Source: JB111 sp052093225 (GTDB lineage Bacteria > Actinomycetota > Actinomycetes > Actinomycetales > Actinomycetaceae). From it: 28,144 nucleotides of DNA. Below are positions 7,605-15,585 of this stretch, in pieces. Where the stretch lies: the NCBI GenBank assembly GCA_052093225.1, contig JBQDDG010000041.1, positions 1-28,144 on the forward strand. Reading direction: 5' to 3'. Position 1 is the stretch's first letter. Each line of letters opens with the position of its first letter. The notes under the pieces were generated by a model. That model saw nothing but the letters and a program-made list of their open reading frames with translations, did no database searches and was not told the origin of the DNA. A program made the position numbers and the translations under genes.

Positions 7605-9029
7605 TCAGATCGCCGAGACGATGAGCAGCGTCCCGGCGAAGACGATCCCGGACATGACGAGCGTGATCGTCGTGTAGCCGAGGATGTCGCGCATCTTCAG
7701 ACCGGCGATCGCGAGCAGCGGCAGCGCCCAGAACGGCTGGATCATGTTCGTCCACTGGTCGCCGTAGGACACCGCCATGATGGCGATCTCCGGGTCCACC
7801 CCGATGTCGCGCGACGCCTGGAGCATGATCGGCGCCTGCACGGCGAACTGGCCGCCACCGGAGGGGACGAAGAAGTTGACGATGCCGGCGGAGATGAGCG
7901 CGAACAGGCCGAACGTGTATTCGTTGGAGATCGACACGAGCGCGTCCGAGAGCACCGTGATGAGCCCGGTGCCGGCCATGATCCCCATGATCCCGGCGTA
8001 GAGCGGGAACTGGAGCAGGATCTCCCCCACGTTGGACGCCGCGTTCTTCGTCAGTGTGATGAGCTCGAACGGGCTGCGCACCAGCAGCATGATGAGGCAG
8101 AGGAAGCTCCAGTTGACGATGTCGAGCGTGAGCGTGCCGCCGTCCATGAAGTGGAAGATCAGGTAGGCGATCAGCATGACACCGACCAGGAGCGTCGGGA
8201 TCCGGGAGGCGTCGACCCGGTCGGCCGGGGTCTCGACGGCGTCGTCGACCTCGACGTCGGCCTCACGCGCGTCCACCTCGAGGACCTTGATCGCGGACCG
8301 GTTGCGTGGTGCGACGAGCCAGAGCCCGAGCGCGACGAAGAGGATCGTCACGACGGCGGCGATGATGTTCCAGGTGCTGAAGACGGTCTCGGTGATCGCC
8401 AGCGGCTCTCCCAGCTGCTCGGCCACGAAGGAGTCCGGCGTCGCCGCGAGCAGCGGGCCCGAGGCCGAGTAGCCCATGTGCCACACGACGAAGCCGGAGA
8501 AGGCCGCGGCCACGAGCATCGGGAAGTGCACCGGCACGTCGCGGCGCCGGTACTCGTACGCCACCTGCCGGGCGAGCAGCGCTCCCGCGACGAGGCCGAG
8601 ACCCCAGGTGATGAGCGAGCCGATCGCCGCGACGACGAACACGAAGAGGTAGGCCTGGACGGGTGTCTTCGGCACCCGCGCGAGCGCCCGGAGCAGGCGA
8701 GTCACCGGCCCGGTGCTCGCGAGGATGTGGCCGAGCAACAGGATGAGCGCCATCTGCGTCATGAAGGCGAGCAGCCCGGACAGGCCGTTCCCCCACTCGA
8801 CGATGACCACGCGAGGTCCGGCGTCGGTGAAGATCAGCGCGAGGATCGCGACGACGAACGTCAACGCGATGGCGAACAGCAGCGCCGAGGGGACGAATCG
8901 TTCGACGACGGTGTTGAGGGGCCGCATCAGGCCGCCGAGTACGGCGCCGTTGCCCTTCGGCGCGCGGGTCGAGGTCGTCGAGCCAGGACTCCGGGCGTCG
9001 GAGCGGCGGTCATCGTGGTCGGTCGACAT
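7605..9029 (-). CDS. Short-chain fatty acid transporter, AtoE/TIGR00366 family
   Basis: 474 residues from ATG 9029, chosen because AAGGAGG lies four bases upstream; a GTG at 9044 would put that ribosome site inside the coding sequence. The protein has about 10-12 hydrophobic spans (for example FVPSALLFAIALTFVVAIL, ALILLLGHILASTGPVTRLL and TLVMSGIVFAGTLLIVSAI). Family features include MRPLNTVVERFVPSALLFAI, TWGLGLVAGALLARQ, FSGFVVWHMGYSASGPLLAA, NFFVPSGGGQFAVQAPIML and YGDQWTNMIQPFWALPLL. It sits in the cytoplasmic membrane and probably takes up short-chain acids such as acetoacetate or butyrate. A central cytosolic loop (about residues 245-275) is acidic and atypical. No acetoacetate-CoA transferase genes are adjacent, so the substrate is not confirmed by context. 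Confidence 0.88.
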   Translation of the reverse strand: MSTDHDDRRSDARSPGSTTSTRAPKGNGAVLGGLMRPLNTVVERFVPSALLFAIALTFVVAILALIFTDAGPRVVIVEWGNGLSGLLAFMTQMALILLLGHILASTGPVTRLLRALARVPKTPVQAYLFVFVVAAIGSLITWGLGLVAGALLARQVAYEYRRRDVPVHFPMLVAAAFSGFVVWHMGYSASGPLLAATPDSFVAEQLGEPLAITETVFSTWNIIAAVVTILFVALGLWLVAPRNRSAIKVLEVDAREADVEVDDAVETPADRVDASRIPTLLVGVMLIAYLIFHFMDGGTLTLDIVNWSFLCLIMLLVRSPFELITLTKNAASNVGEILLQFPLYAGIMGIMAGTGLITVLSDALVSISNEYTFGLFALISAGIVNFFVPSGGGQFAVQAPIMLQASRDIGVDPEIAIMAVSYGDQWTNMIQPFWALPLLAIAGLKMRDILGYTTITLVMSGIVFAGTLLIVSAI

Positions 9030-9082
9030 GGTGCCTCCTTGCACATGCGCACGGGCCGCCGCGGGGAACGACGGGATCGCCC

Positions 9083-9112
9083 CATCTAAGTGACAGAGGC
9101 AACATTGGACAA
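9083..9112 (-). promoter_or_regulatory. Candidate sigma-70 promoter for the AtoE gene
   Basis: On the minus strand TTGTCC (9107-9112) is followed after 18 bases by TAGATG (9083-9088). This gives a leader of roughly 45 bases before the ATG at 9029. It fits the consensus reasonably but is unproven. Confidence 0.4.
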
Positions 9113-9296
9113 GGAGGCGCGACGGCGTGTCGCCCCCGCCACTCCCCCGTTCCGCGTGGGTGCGCGACGGGGCGCGTGGGCACCCAAGATCTCAGCGACG
9201 CCCGGTGGGTGCCCGGGACCACGGCCGGCCGGACCGATCCCGTCCGACGTCGCCTCGCTCGCTACCGCAGCCGAGGTGAGTGACCGTCGTCGTCCC

Positions 9297-9605
9297 TCAC
9301 ACGGGAACCCTCTCCCCCGCGAAGAAGGGATTTTCGTCCATCCCATGGATCTGCACGGGGACGCCGTCGGGCCACGGTCCGATCGCCGACCGGCCCGTGA
9401 CGGCGAAGGTGCCACGACGGAGGACGTCGTCCTCGACGATCTCCCCGAAGCGGGCGAAGCCCTCCTCGATCCCGGAAAACGTGCGGCCGTCGAAGAGATC
9501 CGGAGTGACGACGGAACGTCGCCCGCCCGCGGCCAGCTTGTCGTCGAGCTCCCGCACCCCGTCGGCGGGTCCCTGCACGTGCTGGAGAACGACGACCTCG
9601 GCCGT
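9297..9605 (-). pseudogene. Dienelactone hydrolase family pseudogene (lost start, internal deletion, early stop)
   Basis: The minus-strand frame reads (T)AEVVVLQHVQGPADGVREL, then VVTPDLFDGRTF and IEEGFARFGEIVEDDVLRRG. It then jumps directly to WPDGVPVQIHGMDENPFF and stops. The first part matches the N-terminus and the second the late region of small (about 190-residue) dienelactone hydrolases. The middle, with the nucleophile elbow, and the C-terminal His region are missing, leaving about 102 codons. The likely original start is now ACG (9603-9605), just where such proteins begin MAEV. Nothing recognisable continues after the stop. It is clearly a remnant and cannot encode an active alpha/beta hydrolase. 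The rest of 9113-9711 holds no gene I can support. Confidence 0.7.
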
Positions 9606-9711
9606 ACCGCCGGCCCCGCCTCGTCGCCGATCGTCGCCGATCGTCGTCGGCTCGCCACGGTACTCCCAGCAGACCCACCTCAGCCGGCCTGGAGCAATAA
9701 CGAGAGAATCA

Positions 9712-9741
9712 TTGCCCGATGTCAGTTCTGCACGCTATGGT
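9712..9741 (+). promoter_or_regulatory. Candidate sigma-70 promoter of the PQQ-type dehydrogenase gene
   Basis: TTGCCC (9712-9717), an 18-base spacer, then TATGGT (9736-9741). The expected transcription start near 9748 lies just before the operator at 9753-9768. Confidence 0.5.
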
Positions 9742-9752
9742 CGGAACTGCCA

Positions 9753-9768
9753 TGGAAAGCGCTTACCA
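9753..9768 (+). promoter_or_regulatory. LacI-family operator (TGGAAAGCGCTTACCA)
   Basis: A 16-base near-perfect palindrome (one mismatch) with the central AGCGCT typical of actinobacterial LacI-type sugar repressor sites such as CebR-like boxes. It lies at about +5 to +20 from the predicted transcription start and directly before the ribosome site, so a bound repressor would block transcription. This suggests sugar-induced expression of the dehydrogenase. No LacI gene is in the window. Confidence 0.6.
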
Positions 9769-9784
9769 ACGAAGGAGCGTGACG

Positions 9785-12700
9785 ATGAGGTCAACACGGC
9801 AGACCCACGGACGACGGATGGCGGTGACGGCGGGCCTGGCCATGGCCGCCACCGTGCTCGTCGCCCCGGCGGTGCAGGGGGACGAGCCGACACCCGGCGA
9901 CGAAGCCCTGCTCAACCCGCTACCGGACCCCACCCTGTCGAGCCTCGGGATCGAGGTGGAGGAGCTCGTGCAGCTGCCCGAGTCCTCCCCCACCCCGGAA
10001 CCGACCGACGATCGGCTGATCCGGCACAACCGGATCACCCACCTGGACGAGATCCCCGACGACTCGGGGCGCCTCATGGTGGTCGACATGAACGAGTCGC
10101 TGTACACGGTCGATCGCGAGACCGGCGAGTACGTCGACTACCTCAACGTCCGCGACCAGTTCGCGGACAACTTCCACAACCACGCCGGTCTCGGCACGGG
10201 GTTCGGCTTCGCCGAGTTCCACCCCGACTTCGCCGAGAACGGGATCTTCTACACCGTCCACACCGAGGGCGGGAGCGCTCTCACCGAGGACGAACCCGAC
10301 TTCGACGAGTACGGCGGCACGAGCTTCCACAGCGTGATCACCGAGTGGACCGCCGAGGACCCCGCGGCCGAGACCTTCGAGGGCACGAGCCGCGAGATCA
10401 TGCGCGTCCCCTTCAACGGACGCGTCCACACGGTCCAGCAGATCGCCTTCAACCCCACCGTCGAGGCGGGCGATCCCGACCACGGCATGCTGTACATCCT
10501 CATCGGCGACGGCGGCAACGGCGTCGACAACGGCAACCCGCGGGACCTCGCCACCCCGCACGGCACGATCTTCCGCATCGACCCGCTCGGTGACAGCTCC
10601 GCCAACGGTGAGTACGGCATCCCCGCCGACAACCCGTTCGTGGACACGGAGGGCGCCCTCGGCGAGATCTACGCCGTCGGCATGCGGGACCCCCACCGCA
10701 TCAGCTGGGACACCGCGGGAGACCACGCCCTCTACCTCGGCCACATCGGTGAGTGGCAGGTCGAGTCCATCTACGAGGTCGAGGCGGGCGACGACTTCGG
10801 CTGGTCCGAGCGCGAGGGCCCGTTCCTCGCGAGCGAGCGGCAGATCTACCCCCTGCCCGAGGACGACGCGGGCTACACCTACCCGGTCGCCGCGTACGAC
10901 CACAACCGGGACCCGGGCCAGACCGGCGACGCCGGGGTCGCGGTCAACGGCGGCTTCGTCTACCGCGGCACCATCCCCGAGCTGCAGGGTCTCTACCTGT
11001 TCACGGACCTCGTCCGCGGCTGGGTCCTCGCCACCGACTCCGAGCAGATGGAGCGCAACGACGGGGACCTGGAGGACCTCGCCCCCATCGAGGAGCTCCG
11101 CGTCTTCGAGGACGGCGTCGAGACCACGTTTGCCGAGCTCGCCGGAGACTCCCGCGTGGACCTGCGCTTCGGCCAGGACGCCGACGGCGAGCTTTACCTC
11201 ATCTCCAAGGCCGACGGCCGGATCTGGCGCGTGACAGGCGCCCACGAGGCGGAGCCGAGCACCGTCATCCCCGAGCTCGCCCGCAACGTGGTGGCGCACT
11301 ACGACTTCGACCACCCGGTCGAGGCCGACGCGACGCTGGAGGACGACCAGGGACGCTCGGGAACCGACATCTCGCTCGTCAACGGGGGCGCACTGCAGCG
11401 GGTGGCCGACGCGGCCTATCCGGGGGCCGGCCGGGCCCTGCAGACCCAGCAGCTGAGCCCGACCGAGCAGTCCGACGACGACTGGAAGGCCGGGATCTAC
11501 GACGCCGAGGGGGTCGAGACGCTGGACGCGTTCGCCGACGCACCACAGATCACCGTCATGGGCTGGTTCAAGCCCACGGGCGACCATCCGGCGCCCAACT
11601 CGGAGTCCACCGACCCCGACGACGTGTTCAACGCGATCGGCCTGGCCGGCGTGCTGTCGGGCGACTCCGACGGACACGGCGTTCGAGCACTCCTCGAGGT
11701 CATCAACGTCGACGGCGAGCTGCGGCTCGTCGCGCTCGGCCGGCGCGCCGACGACGGCAGCTCGTGGACGTTCGCGGCCGACCAGCCGTGGGACGAGATC
11801 CTTCAGCGCAACGAGTGGGTGCACCTGACCGCGACCTTCGACTACGAGGCCGGGGCGATGCAGCTCTTCGTCAACGGTGAGGAGATCGAGGGCACGTACA
11901 CGGCCGAGAACCCGTGGGGTGCCGGAAACACGTCGGACACCCTCCCGGCAGGCATCAAGATCGGCGGCAGCTACCCGCAGAACGACCGGGAGCAGAACCC
12001 GTTCCACGGCCGGATGGACGACCTCATGTTCCTCGACACGGTGCCGACGCCGGAGCAGGTCGCCGCGCAGTACGCCGCCTACGGAGCCGTGCCGAGCGAC
12101 CCGCCGTCGGCACCGGAGTGCAGCTTCGACGCCACCGCCACCGATCTGATGGCGGAGGAGAACTGGGAGCCGCGCACGCCGGAGCTGTGGGACTTCCCGG
12201 GCGACCAGATCGTCCTCACCGAGCCGGGGACCAACCCGGACGACGGCATCCGCCGGCCGTTCGAGTACGCCCTGCTCGACACCCAGGAGTACGGCTCGGT
12301 GCAGGTCGAGGCCGAGGTCCGGCTCGACGCCCCGTCCTCGGTGAACAACAGGGACATCATCATCGTGTTCGGTCACCGTTCGGACACCGAGTACTACTAC
12401 GCGCACATTTCGCAGGACAACACGATCTACGCGCACAACGGGATCTTCCGCGTGGACGACGCGGACCGGGAGCGTATCGACGACCAGTGGGACCCCGAGC
12501 TCGAGATCGGCGCACCGCCGTCGATCACGGACGAGGAGTGGCACGACGTACGCGTCGTCCACTGCGCCGACACCGGGGAGATCGCGGTGTGGGTCGACGG
12601 TCTCGACGAGCCGATCATGACGGCCACAGACACGACCTTCGACTCGGGTCGCGTCGGGTTCGGTTCGTTCGACAACACCGGAAGCATGCGGGACCTCGTC

Positions 12701-13441
12701 GTATCCTACCAGGACGCCGAGGAGCCGGAGGAGCCGGGCGATCCGGAGCCGGTCCCGCCGACGCCGGGTCGCGGGTTCTATCTGAACGACGGGTGGGACG
12801 CGGACGCGGACCACGAGTTCTCCTACGGCCGCGTCGGTGACGAGGTCCTGGTCGGTGACTGGGACGGCGACGGGTCAGACACGCTCGCGGTCCGTCGCGG
12901 GAACGCCTACTTCCTCACCAATGGTCTGTATGGCGGGGATGCCGACGTCGAGCTGACCTACGGCCGCGACGGCGACACGGTGCTCGTGGGGGACTGGGAC
13001 GCCGACGGCAGCGACTCGTTCGCCGTGCGCCGGGGGAACAGCTACTTCATCTCCAACACCCTGCAGTCCGGGGATGCGGAGACGGAGCTGGACTACGGCC
13101 AGGCCTCCGATGACGTGCTGGTGGGTGACTACGACGGCGACGGCGCAGACACCTTCACCGTCCGCCGTGGGAACACCTACTTCATCTCCAACACCCTGCA
13201 GTCCGGCTGGGCGGAGTCCGAGCTGGACTACGGCCGCGCAAGCGATGAGGTCTACGTCGGTGACTGGGACGGCAACGGCACGGACACCTTCGCGGTGCGT
13301 CGTGGCATCACGTTCTTCGTCAACAACAGCCTCACGGGAACGTGGGCGGACATCGAGCAGGACTACGGCCGCCAGGGCGAGGAAGTGTTCGTCGGCGACT
13401 GGAACGGCGACGGCACCGACACCCTCGGCATTCGCCGCTAG
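9785..13441 (+). CDS. Secreted PQQ-dependent sugar dehydrogenase (glucose/sorbosone dehydrogenase type) with LamG/ConA domains and FG-GAP-like repeats
   Basis: 1218 residues from ATG 9785, seven bases after GAAGGAG (9771-9777). An upstream ATG at 9719 would lie inside the promoter and operator. Signal peptide to about residue 32. Residues about 75-500 are a six-bladed GSDH propeller: GFAEFHPDFAENGIFY, LIGDGGNGVDNGNPRDL, GTIFRIDP, EIYAVGMRDPHRISWD, VEAGDDFGW and NGGFVYRGTIPELQGLYLF. Residues about 502-770 are a LamG-like domain (VVAHYDFDHP, WVHLTATFDYEAGAMQLFVN, DDLMFLDTVPTPEQVAAQY). Residues about 779-976 are a second ConA-like domain (DIIIVFGHRSDTEYYYAHIS, RVGFGSFDNTG). Residues about 995-1218 are the shared five-repeat module. 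It should oxidise a sugar outside the cell using PQQ. No PQQ synthesis genes are visible, so cofactor supply is unknown, and some members of this fold are not dehydrogenases. Confidence 0.88.
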   Translation: MRSTRQTHGRRMAVTAGLAMAATVLVAPAVQGDEPTPGDEALLNPLPDPTLSSLGIEVEELVQLPESSPTPEPTDDRLIRHNRITHLDEIPDDSGRLMVVDMNESLYTVDRETGEYVDYLNVRDQFADNFHNHAGLGTGFGFAEFHPDFAENGIFYTVHTEGGSALTEDEPDFDEYGGTSFHSVITEWTAEDPAAETFEGTSREIMRVPFNGRVHTVQQIAFNPTVEAGDPDHGMLYILIGDGGNGVDNGNPRDLATPHGTIFRIDPLGDSSANGEYGIPADNPFVDTEGALGEIYAVGMRDPHRISWDTAGDHALYLGHIGEWQVESIYEVEAGDDFGWSEREGPFLASERQIYPLPEDDAGYTYPVAAYDHNRDPGQTGDAGVAVNGGFVYRGTIPELQGLYLFTDLVRGWVLATDSEQMERNDGDLEDLAPIEELRVFEDGVETTFAELAGDSRVDLRFGQDADGELYLISKADGRIWRVTGAHEAEPSTVIPELARNVVAHYDFDHPVEADATLEDDQGRSGTDISLVNGGALQRVADAAYPGAGRALQTQQLSPTEQSDDDWKAGIYDAEGVETLDAFADAPQITVMGWFKPTGDHPAPNSESTDPDDVFNAIGLAGVLSGDSDGHGVRALLEVINVDGELRLVALGRRADDGSSWTFAADQPWDEILQRNEWVHLTATFDYEAGAMQLFVNGEEIEGTYTAENPWGAGNTSDTLPAGIKIGGSYPQNDREQNPFHGRMDDLMFLDTVPTPEQVAAQYAAYGAVPSDPPSAPECSFDATATDLMAEENWEPRTPELWDFPGDQIVLTEPGTNPDDGIRRPFEYALLDTQEYGSVQVEAEVRLDAPSSVNNRDIIIVFGHRSDTEYYYAHISQDNTIYAHNGIFRVDDADRERIDDQWDPELEIGAPPSITDEEWHDVRVVHCADTGEIAVWVDGLDEPIMTATDTTFDSGRVGFGSFDNTGSMRDLVVSYQDAEEPEEPGDPEPVPPTPGRGFYLNDGWDADADHEFSYGRVGDEVLVGDWDGDGSDTLAVRRGNAYFLTNGLYGGDADVELTYGRDGDTVLVGDWDADGSDSFAVRRGNSYFISNTLQSGDAETELDYGQASDDVLVGDYDGDGADTFTVRRGNTYFISNTLQSGWAESELDYGRASDEVYVGDWDGNGTDTFAVRRGITFFVNNSLTGTWADIEQDYGRQGEEVFVGDWNGDGTDTLGIRR

Positions 13442-13453
13442 AGGGTTTCTCGT

Positions 13454-13635
13454 CGAGATTGCGGTGGGGCCTCACCGAGATTGCGGTTGGCGCCTCACGA
13501 ATGAGGGGTTCCTTCCACCAGTGAGGGGCGCCTTCCACGAGTGAGGGGTTCCTTCCACGAGTGAGGGGCGTTTTCCCCACGAGCGAGGGGCGTTTTCCCC
13601 ACGAGCGAGGGGTAGGTCCCGCACACAGGTCGGGC
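13454..13635. repeat. 3' intergenic repeat array C (22/23-bp tandem plus six GTGAG units and tail)
   Basis: Two tandem copies of CGAGATTGCGGT-type units (13454-13475 and 13476-13498) are followed by six CACGARTGAGGGG-type units starting at 13496, 13516, 13536, 13556, 13578 and 13600 (period 20, then 22). The array ends in the 24-base tail 13612-13635, identical to 175-198. It is the longest copy of the element seen after the other repeat-module genes. Confidence 0.8.
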
Positions 13636-13710
13636 ACGAACGCTTCTCCGACTGCGCGGGACCGCGCCCGACCGCCATCTCCAGGCGCGGACGCTCCTGC
13701 GACCATCCAC

Positions 13711-13771
13711 CCCGCACGCATGCCCGCGCACCGGCGGACGCGCGTGCGGGCAGGTCGGCCACGCGTGCGGG
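13711..13771. terminator. Inverted repeat CCCGCACGC / GCGTGCGGG (possible terminator)
   Basis: CCCGCACGC (13711-13719) can pair with either of two copies of GCGTGCGGG (13742-13750 and 13763-13771). It lies between the repeat array and the next gene and could end transcription from the upstream gene or form alternative structures. There is no T-tract. The rest of 13636-13845 shows nothing else. Confidence 0.35.
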
Positions 13772-13859
13772 ACCTGACGCCGCGAGTGACCTACCGTGGA
13801 GGTGTGCGCCCCGCGCGGCGACGAACCTCCGGCGCGCGGCTCGATCGAGGAGGACTCAG

Positions 13860-15407
13860 ATGTGGCCGTTCAGCCGCCGTCCGGACGACGAGCGCCGATC
13901 GACGCCACGCGCCCCGCGCCCCGGTGACCGCACCGCTGTGGGCCCCCGCGCGTCGTCGGCGGCCGCGAGCGGCCCCACACGCACCGACGCGCCCTCTCCG
14001 ATCGACCTGCCGGACGATGCCACGGTCGCCCAGCAGCTCGCCTCCCTGCAGGGCATAGGTCTGCACCTGCGCCGCGGGGCCGACCACGAAGACCTCCAGC
14101 TCCGGCACGCCGCCGCCTCCCCGCGGCCCGAGAACTTCCAGCTCCTGCTCCTCGGTGCGGGCACATCGCTCGACCGGCCGATGAGGGAGCTCGTCGTCGG
14201 TCCGGCCCGTCCACCGCACGGAGGCCCTTGGTCCGCCGACACCCTCGCCACCGCGGTGCGGGATACCCTCGCCACCGCCGAGGAGGCGCTGGGATCGAGC
14301 GGCCACGTGGAGAACGTCGAGGCCGACCACGATGCCGACGCGGGCACCGGAGCCGTCCGGGTCACCCTCGGCGGCGCCCGCCTCCAGGTACCGCTCGAGG
14401 ACGAGGACCTCTCCCCCGTGCTCGACGCGCTGCTCGCCCAGCTCGTCCCACCGGTCATGGTCGCGGTGCCGCTCGTGCGTCTGGGTGACGACGGGGCGCG
14501 CTACCGCCGCCTGCTCGTGCCGAAGGAGCACGCCCAGGTGGCCCGCGCGATCGCGGTCGGCCTGTCCCGCGCTCCGACGGTCGAGCTCGGAGACCTCGGG
14601 GATCAGCCCGCGTCCGCACCGACGACGACGGGACGCGACGGCGGCACCGACGCACCCGACCCACCCGACGGGACGGCGGACGCCGACACAACGGGCGTCG
14701 TCGTCGACCGACAGGTGCCCGACGACATCGGCGATCTGGCACCGGCCGACTCCGACGACCATTCGACGAACGACGCCGAGACAGGCACGGCCGCACCCCT
14801 GACCGGCCCGACGACGACCGACCAGGCGACGACCGGCCCGACGACGACCGACCCCACTGCTACCACCCCGACGCACACGCCCGAGACCCGCCGCCGGGTC
14901 GCGGCGCTGGTGGAGGCAGGGCTCCGGCTCGACCCGCGCCTGTCTGTGGACGACGTGGCGGACGCCGTCGAGCCCGTTGCGGACCCGGCCGACTGGGACC
15001 CCTTCCTCGACGCCGTCGTCACCGATCCTGTCCGCGGCCGGATCCCGGCCTGGTCGAACGTCTACCGGTTCCCGCCCGAGGACACGATGGCGGACTCCTC
15101 CGACGACTGGATCGCCGTCGTCGGGGACGTCGCACGCGCCTCGGGCTCCTGGGACCGGCTCAGCCACGCCGAGGTCGTCTACGAGCAGGAGGGCGACCTC
15201 CCCGCGGGGCTCGGTCTCACCCTCGGTGGCCAGCGCATCCGGGTCGAGGCCGACGTGTGGGGCGCCCTCGTCGACCTCGTCGCGGTGGCTCGCCTGTGCG
15301 AGGCGCTGACCCCGAAGGGTCGCTCCACCGTCCACCTGCCGAACCACGCGGCGTGGGTGACCCCGCGCCTCGCCCGTCCTCTGTCCGAGCTCATCGGCGA
15401 GTACTGA
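13860..15407 (+). CDS. Unknown protein upstream of Hsp70
   Basis: 515 residues from ATG 13860 with GAGGAGG (13847-13853) six bases upstream. I recognise no family. There is no signal peptide or membrane span, so it is likely cytosolic. The N-terminus (about 1-50) is basic and disordered. A first domain (about 50-240) contains RPENFQLLLLGAGTSLDRPM and VMVAVPLVRLGDDGARYRRL. A Thr/Pro/Asp-rich linker (about 250-340, many GPTTTDxTT units) leads to a second domain (about 345-515) with RVAALVEAGLRLDPRLSVDD, AWSNVYRFPPEDTMADSSDD and LGLTLGGQRIRVEADVWGAL. The Hsp70 gene starts 178 bases downstream on the same strand, so it may be a partner or substrate adaptor. That link is inferred from position only. 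Confidence 0.8.
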   Translation: MWPFSRRPDDERRSTPRAPRPGDRTAVGPRASSAAASGPTRTDAPSPIDLPDDATVAQQLASLQGIGLHLRRGADHEDLQLRHAAASPRPENFQLLLLGAGTSLDRPMRELVVGPARPPHGGPWSADTLATAVRDTLATAEEALGSSGHVENVEADHDADAGTGAVRVTLGGARLQVPLEDEDLSPVLDALLAQLVPPVMVAVPLVRLGDDGARYRRLLVPKEHAQVARAIAVGLSRAPTVELGDLGDQPASAPTTTGRDGGTDAPDPPDGTADADTTGVVVDRQVPDDIGDLAPADSDDHSTNDAETGTAAPLTGPTTTDQATTGPTTTDPTATTPTHTPETRRRVAALVEAGLRLDPRLSVDDVADAVEPVADPADWDPFLDAVVTDPVRGRIPAWSNVYRFPPEDTMADSSDDWIAVVGDVARASGSWDRLSHAEVVYEQEGDLPAGLGLTLGGQRIRVEADVWGALVDLVAVARLCEALTPKGRSTVHLPNHAAWVTPRLARPLSELIGEY

Positions 15408-15442
15408 GCCCACGGGGCACGGCCGCCCCGACCTCCGCACGT

Positions 15443-15518
15443 ACCCGCGCGGACCCGGCCCGAGATCACCCTCGCGGCCATGCACGCGGCCACCCGCGCG
15501 GACCCGGCCCACGATCAC
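15443..15518. repeat. 27-bp direct repeat, two copies 49 bases apart
   Basis: 15443-15469 and 15492-15518 match at 25 of 27 bases (core ACCCGCGCGGACCCGGCCC, then GATCAC). They lie in the gap between the unknown gene and the Hsp70 gene. Function unknown; possibly a regulatory pair or chance duplication. Confidence 0.6.
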
Positions 15519-15573
15519 GCGCACGCCTCCCCCGCCGCCCGCGAGCACCGGCGCGGCGCCCCCCGGTCCCCGC

Positions 15574-15579
15574 TAGCCT
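15574..15579 (+). promoter_or_regulatory. Leaderless -10 element (TAGCCT) before the Hsp70 gene
   Basis: TAGCCT, then six bases, then ATG 15586. This is the spacing expected for a transcript beginning at the start codon. No good Shine-Dalgarno sequence is present, so the gene probably has its own promoter. Confidence 0.5.
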
Positions 15580-15585
15580 CGGGGC

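Noticed and set aside
6996..9089. Plus-strand open frame of almost 700 codons across the lipoprotein and AtoE region
   Set aside because: It is antisense to two well-supported genes and its product is a His/Arg/Asp-rich low-complexity sequence.
9090..9782. Plus-strand open frame between the AtoE gene and the dehydrogenase
   Set aside because: It has no family resemblance, lies antisense to the recognisable dienelactone hydrolase remnant, and would run through the promoter and operator of the next gene.
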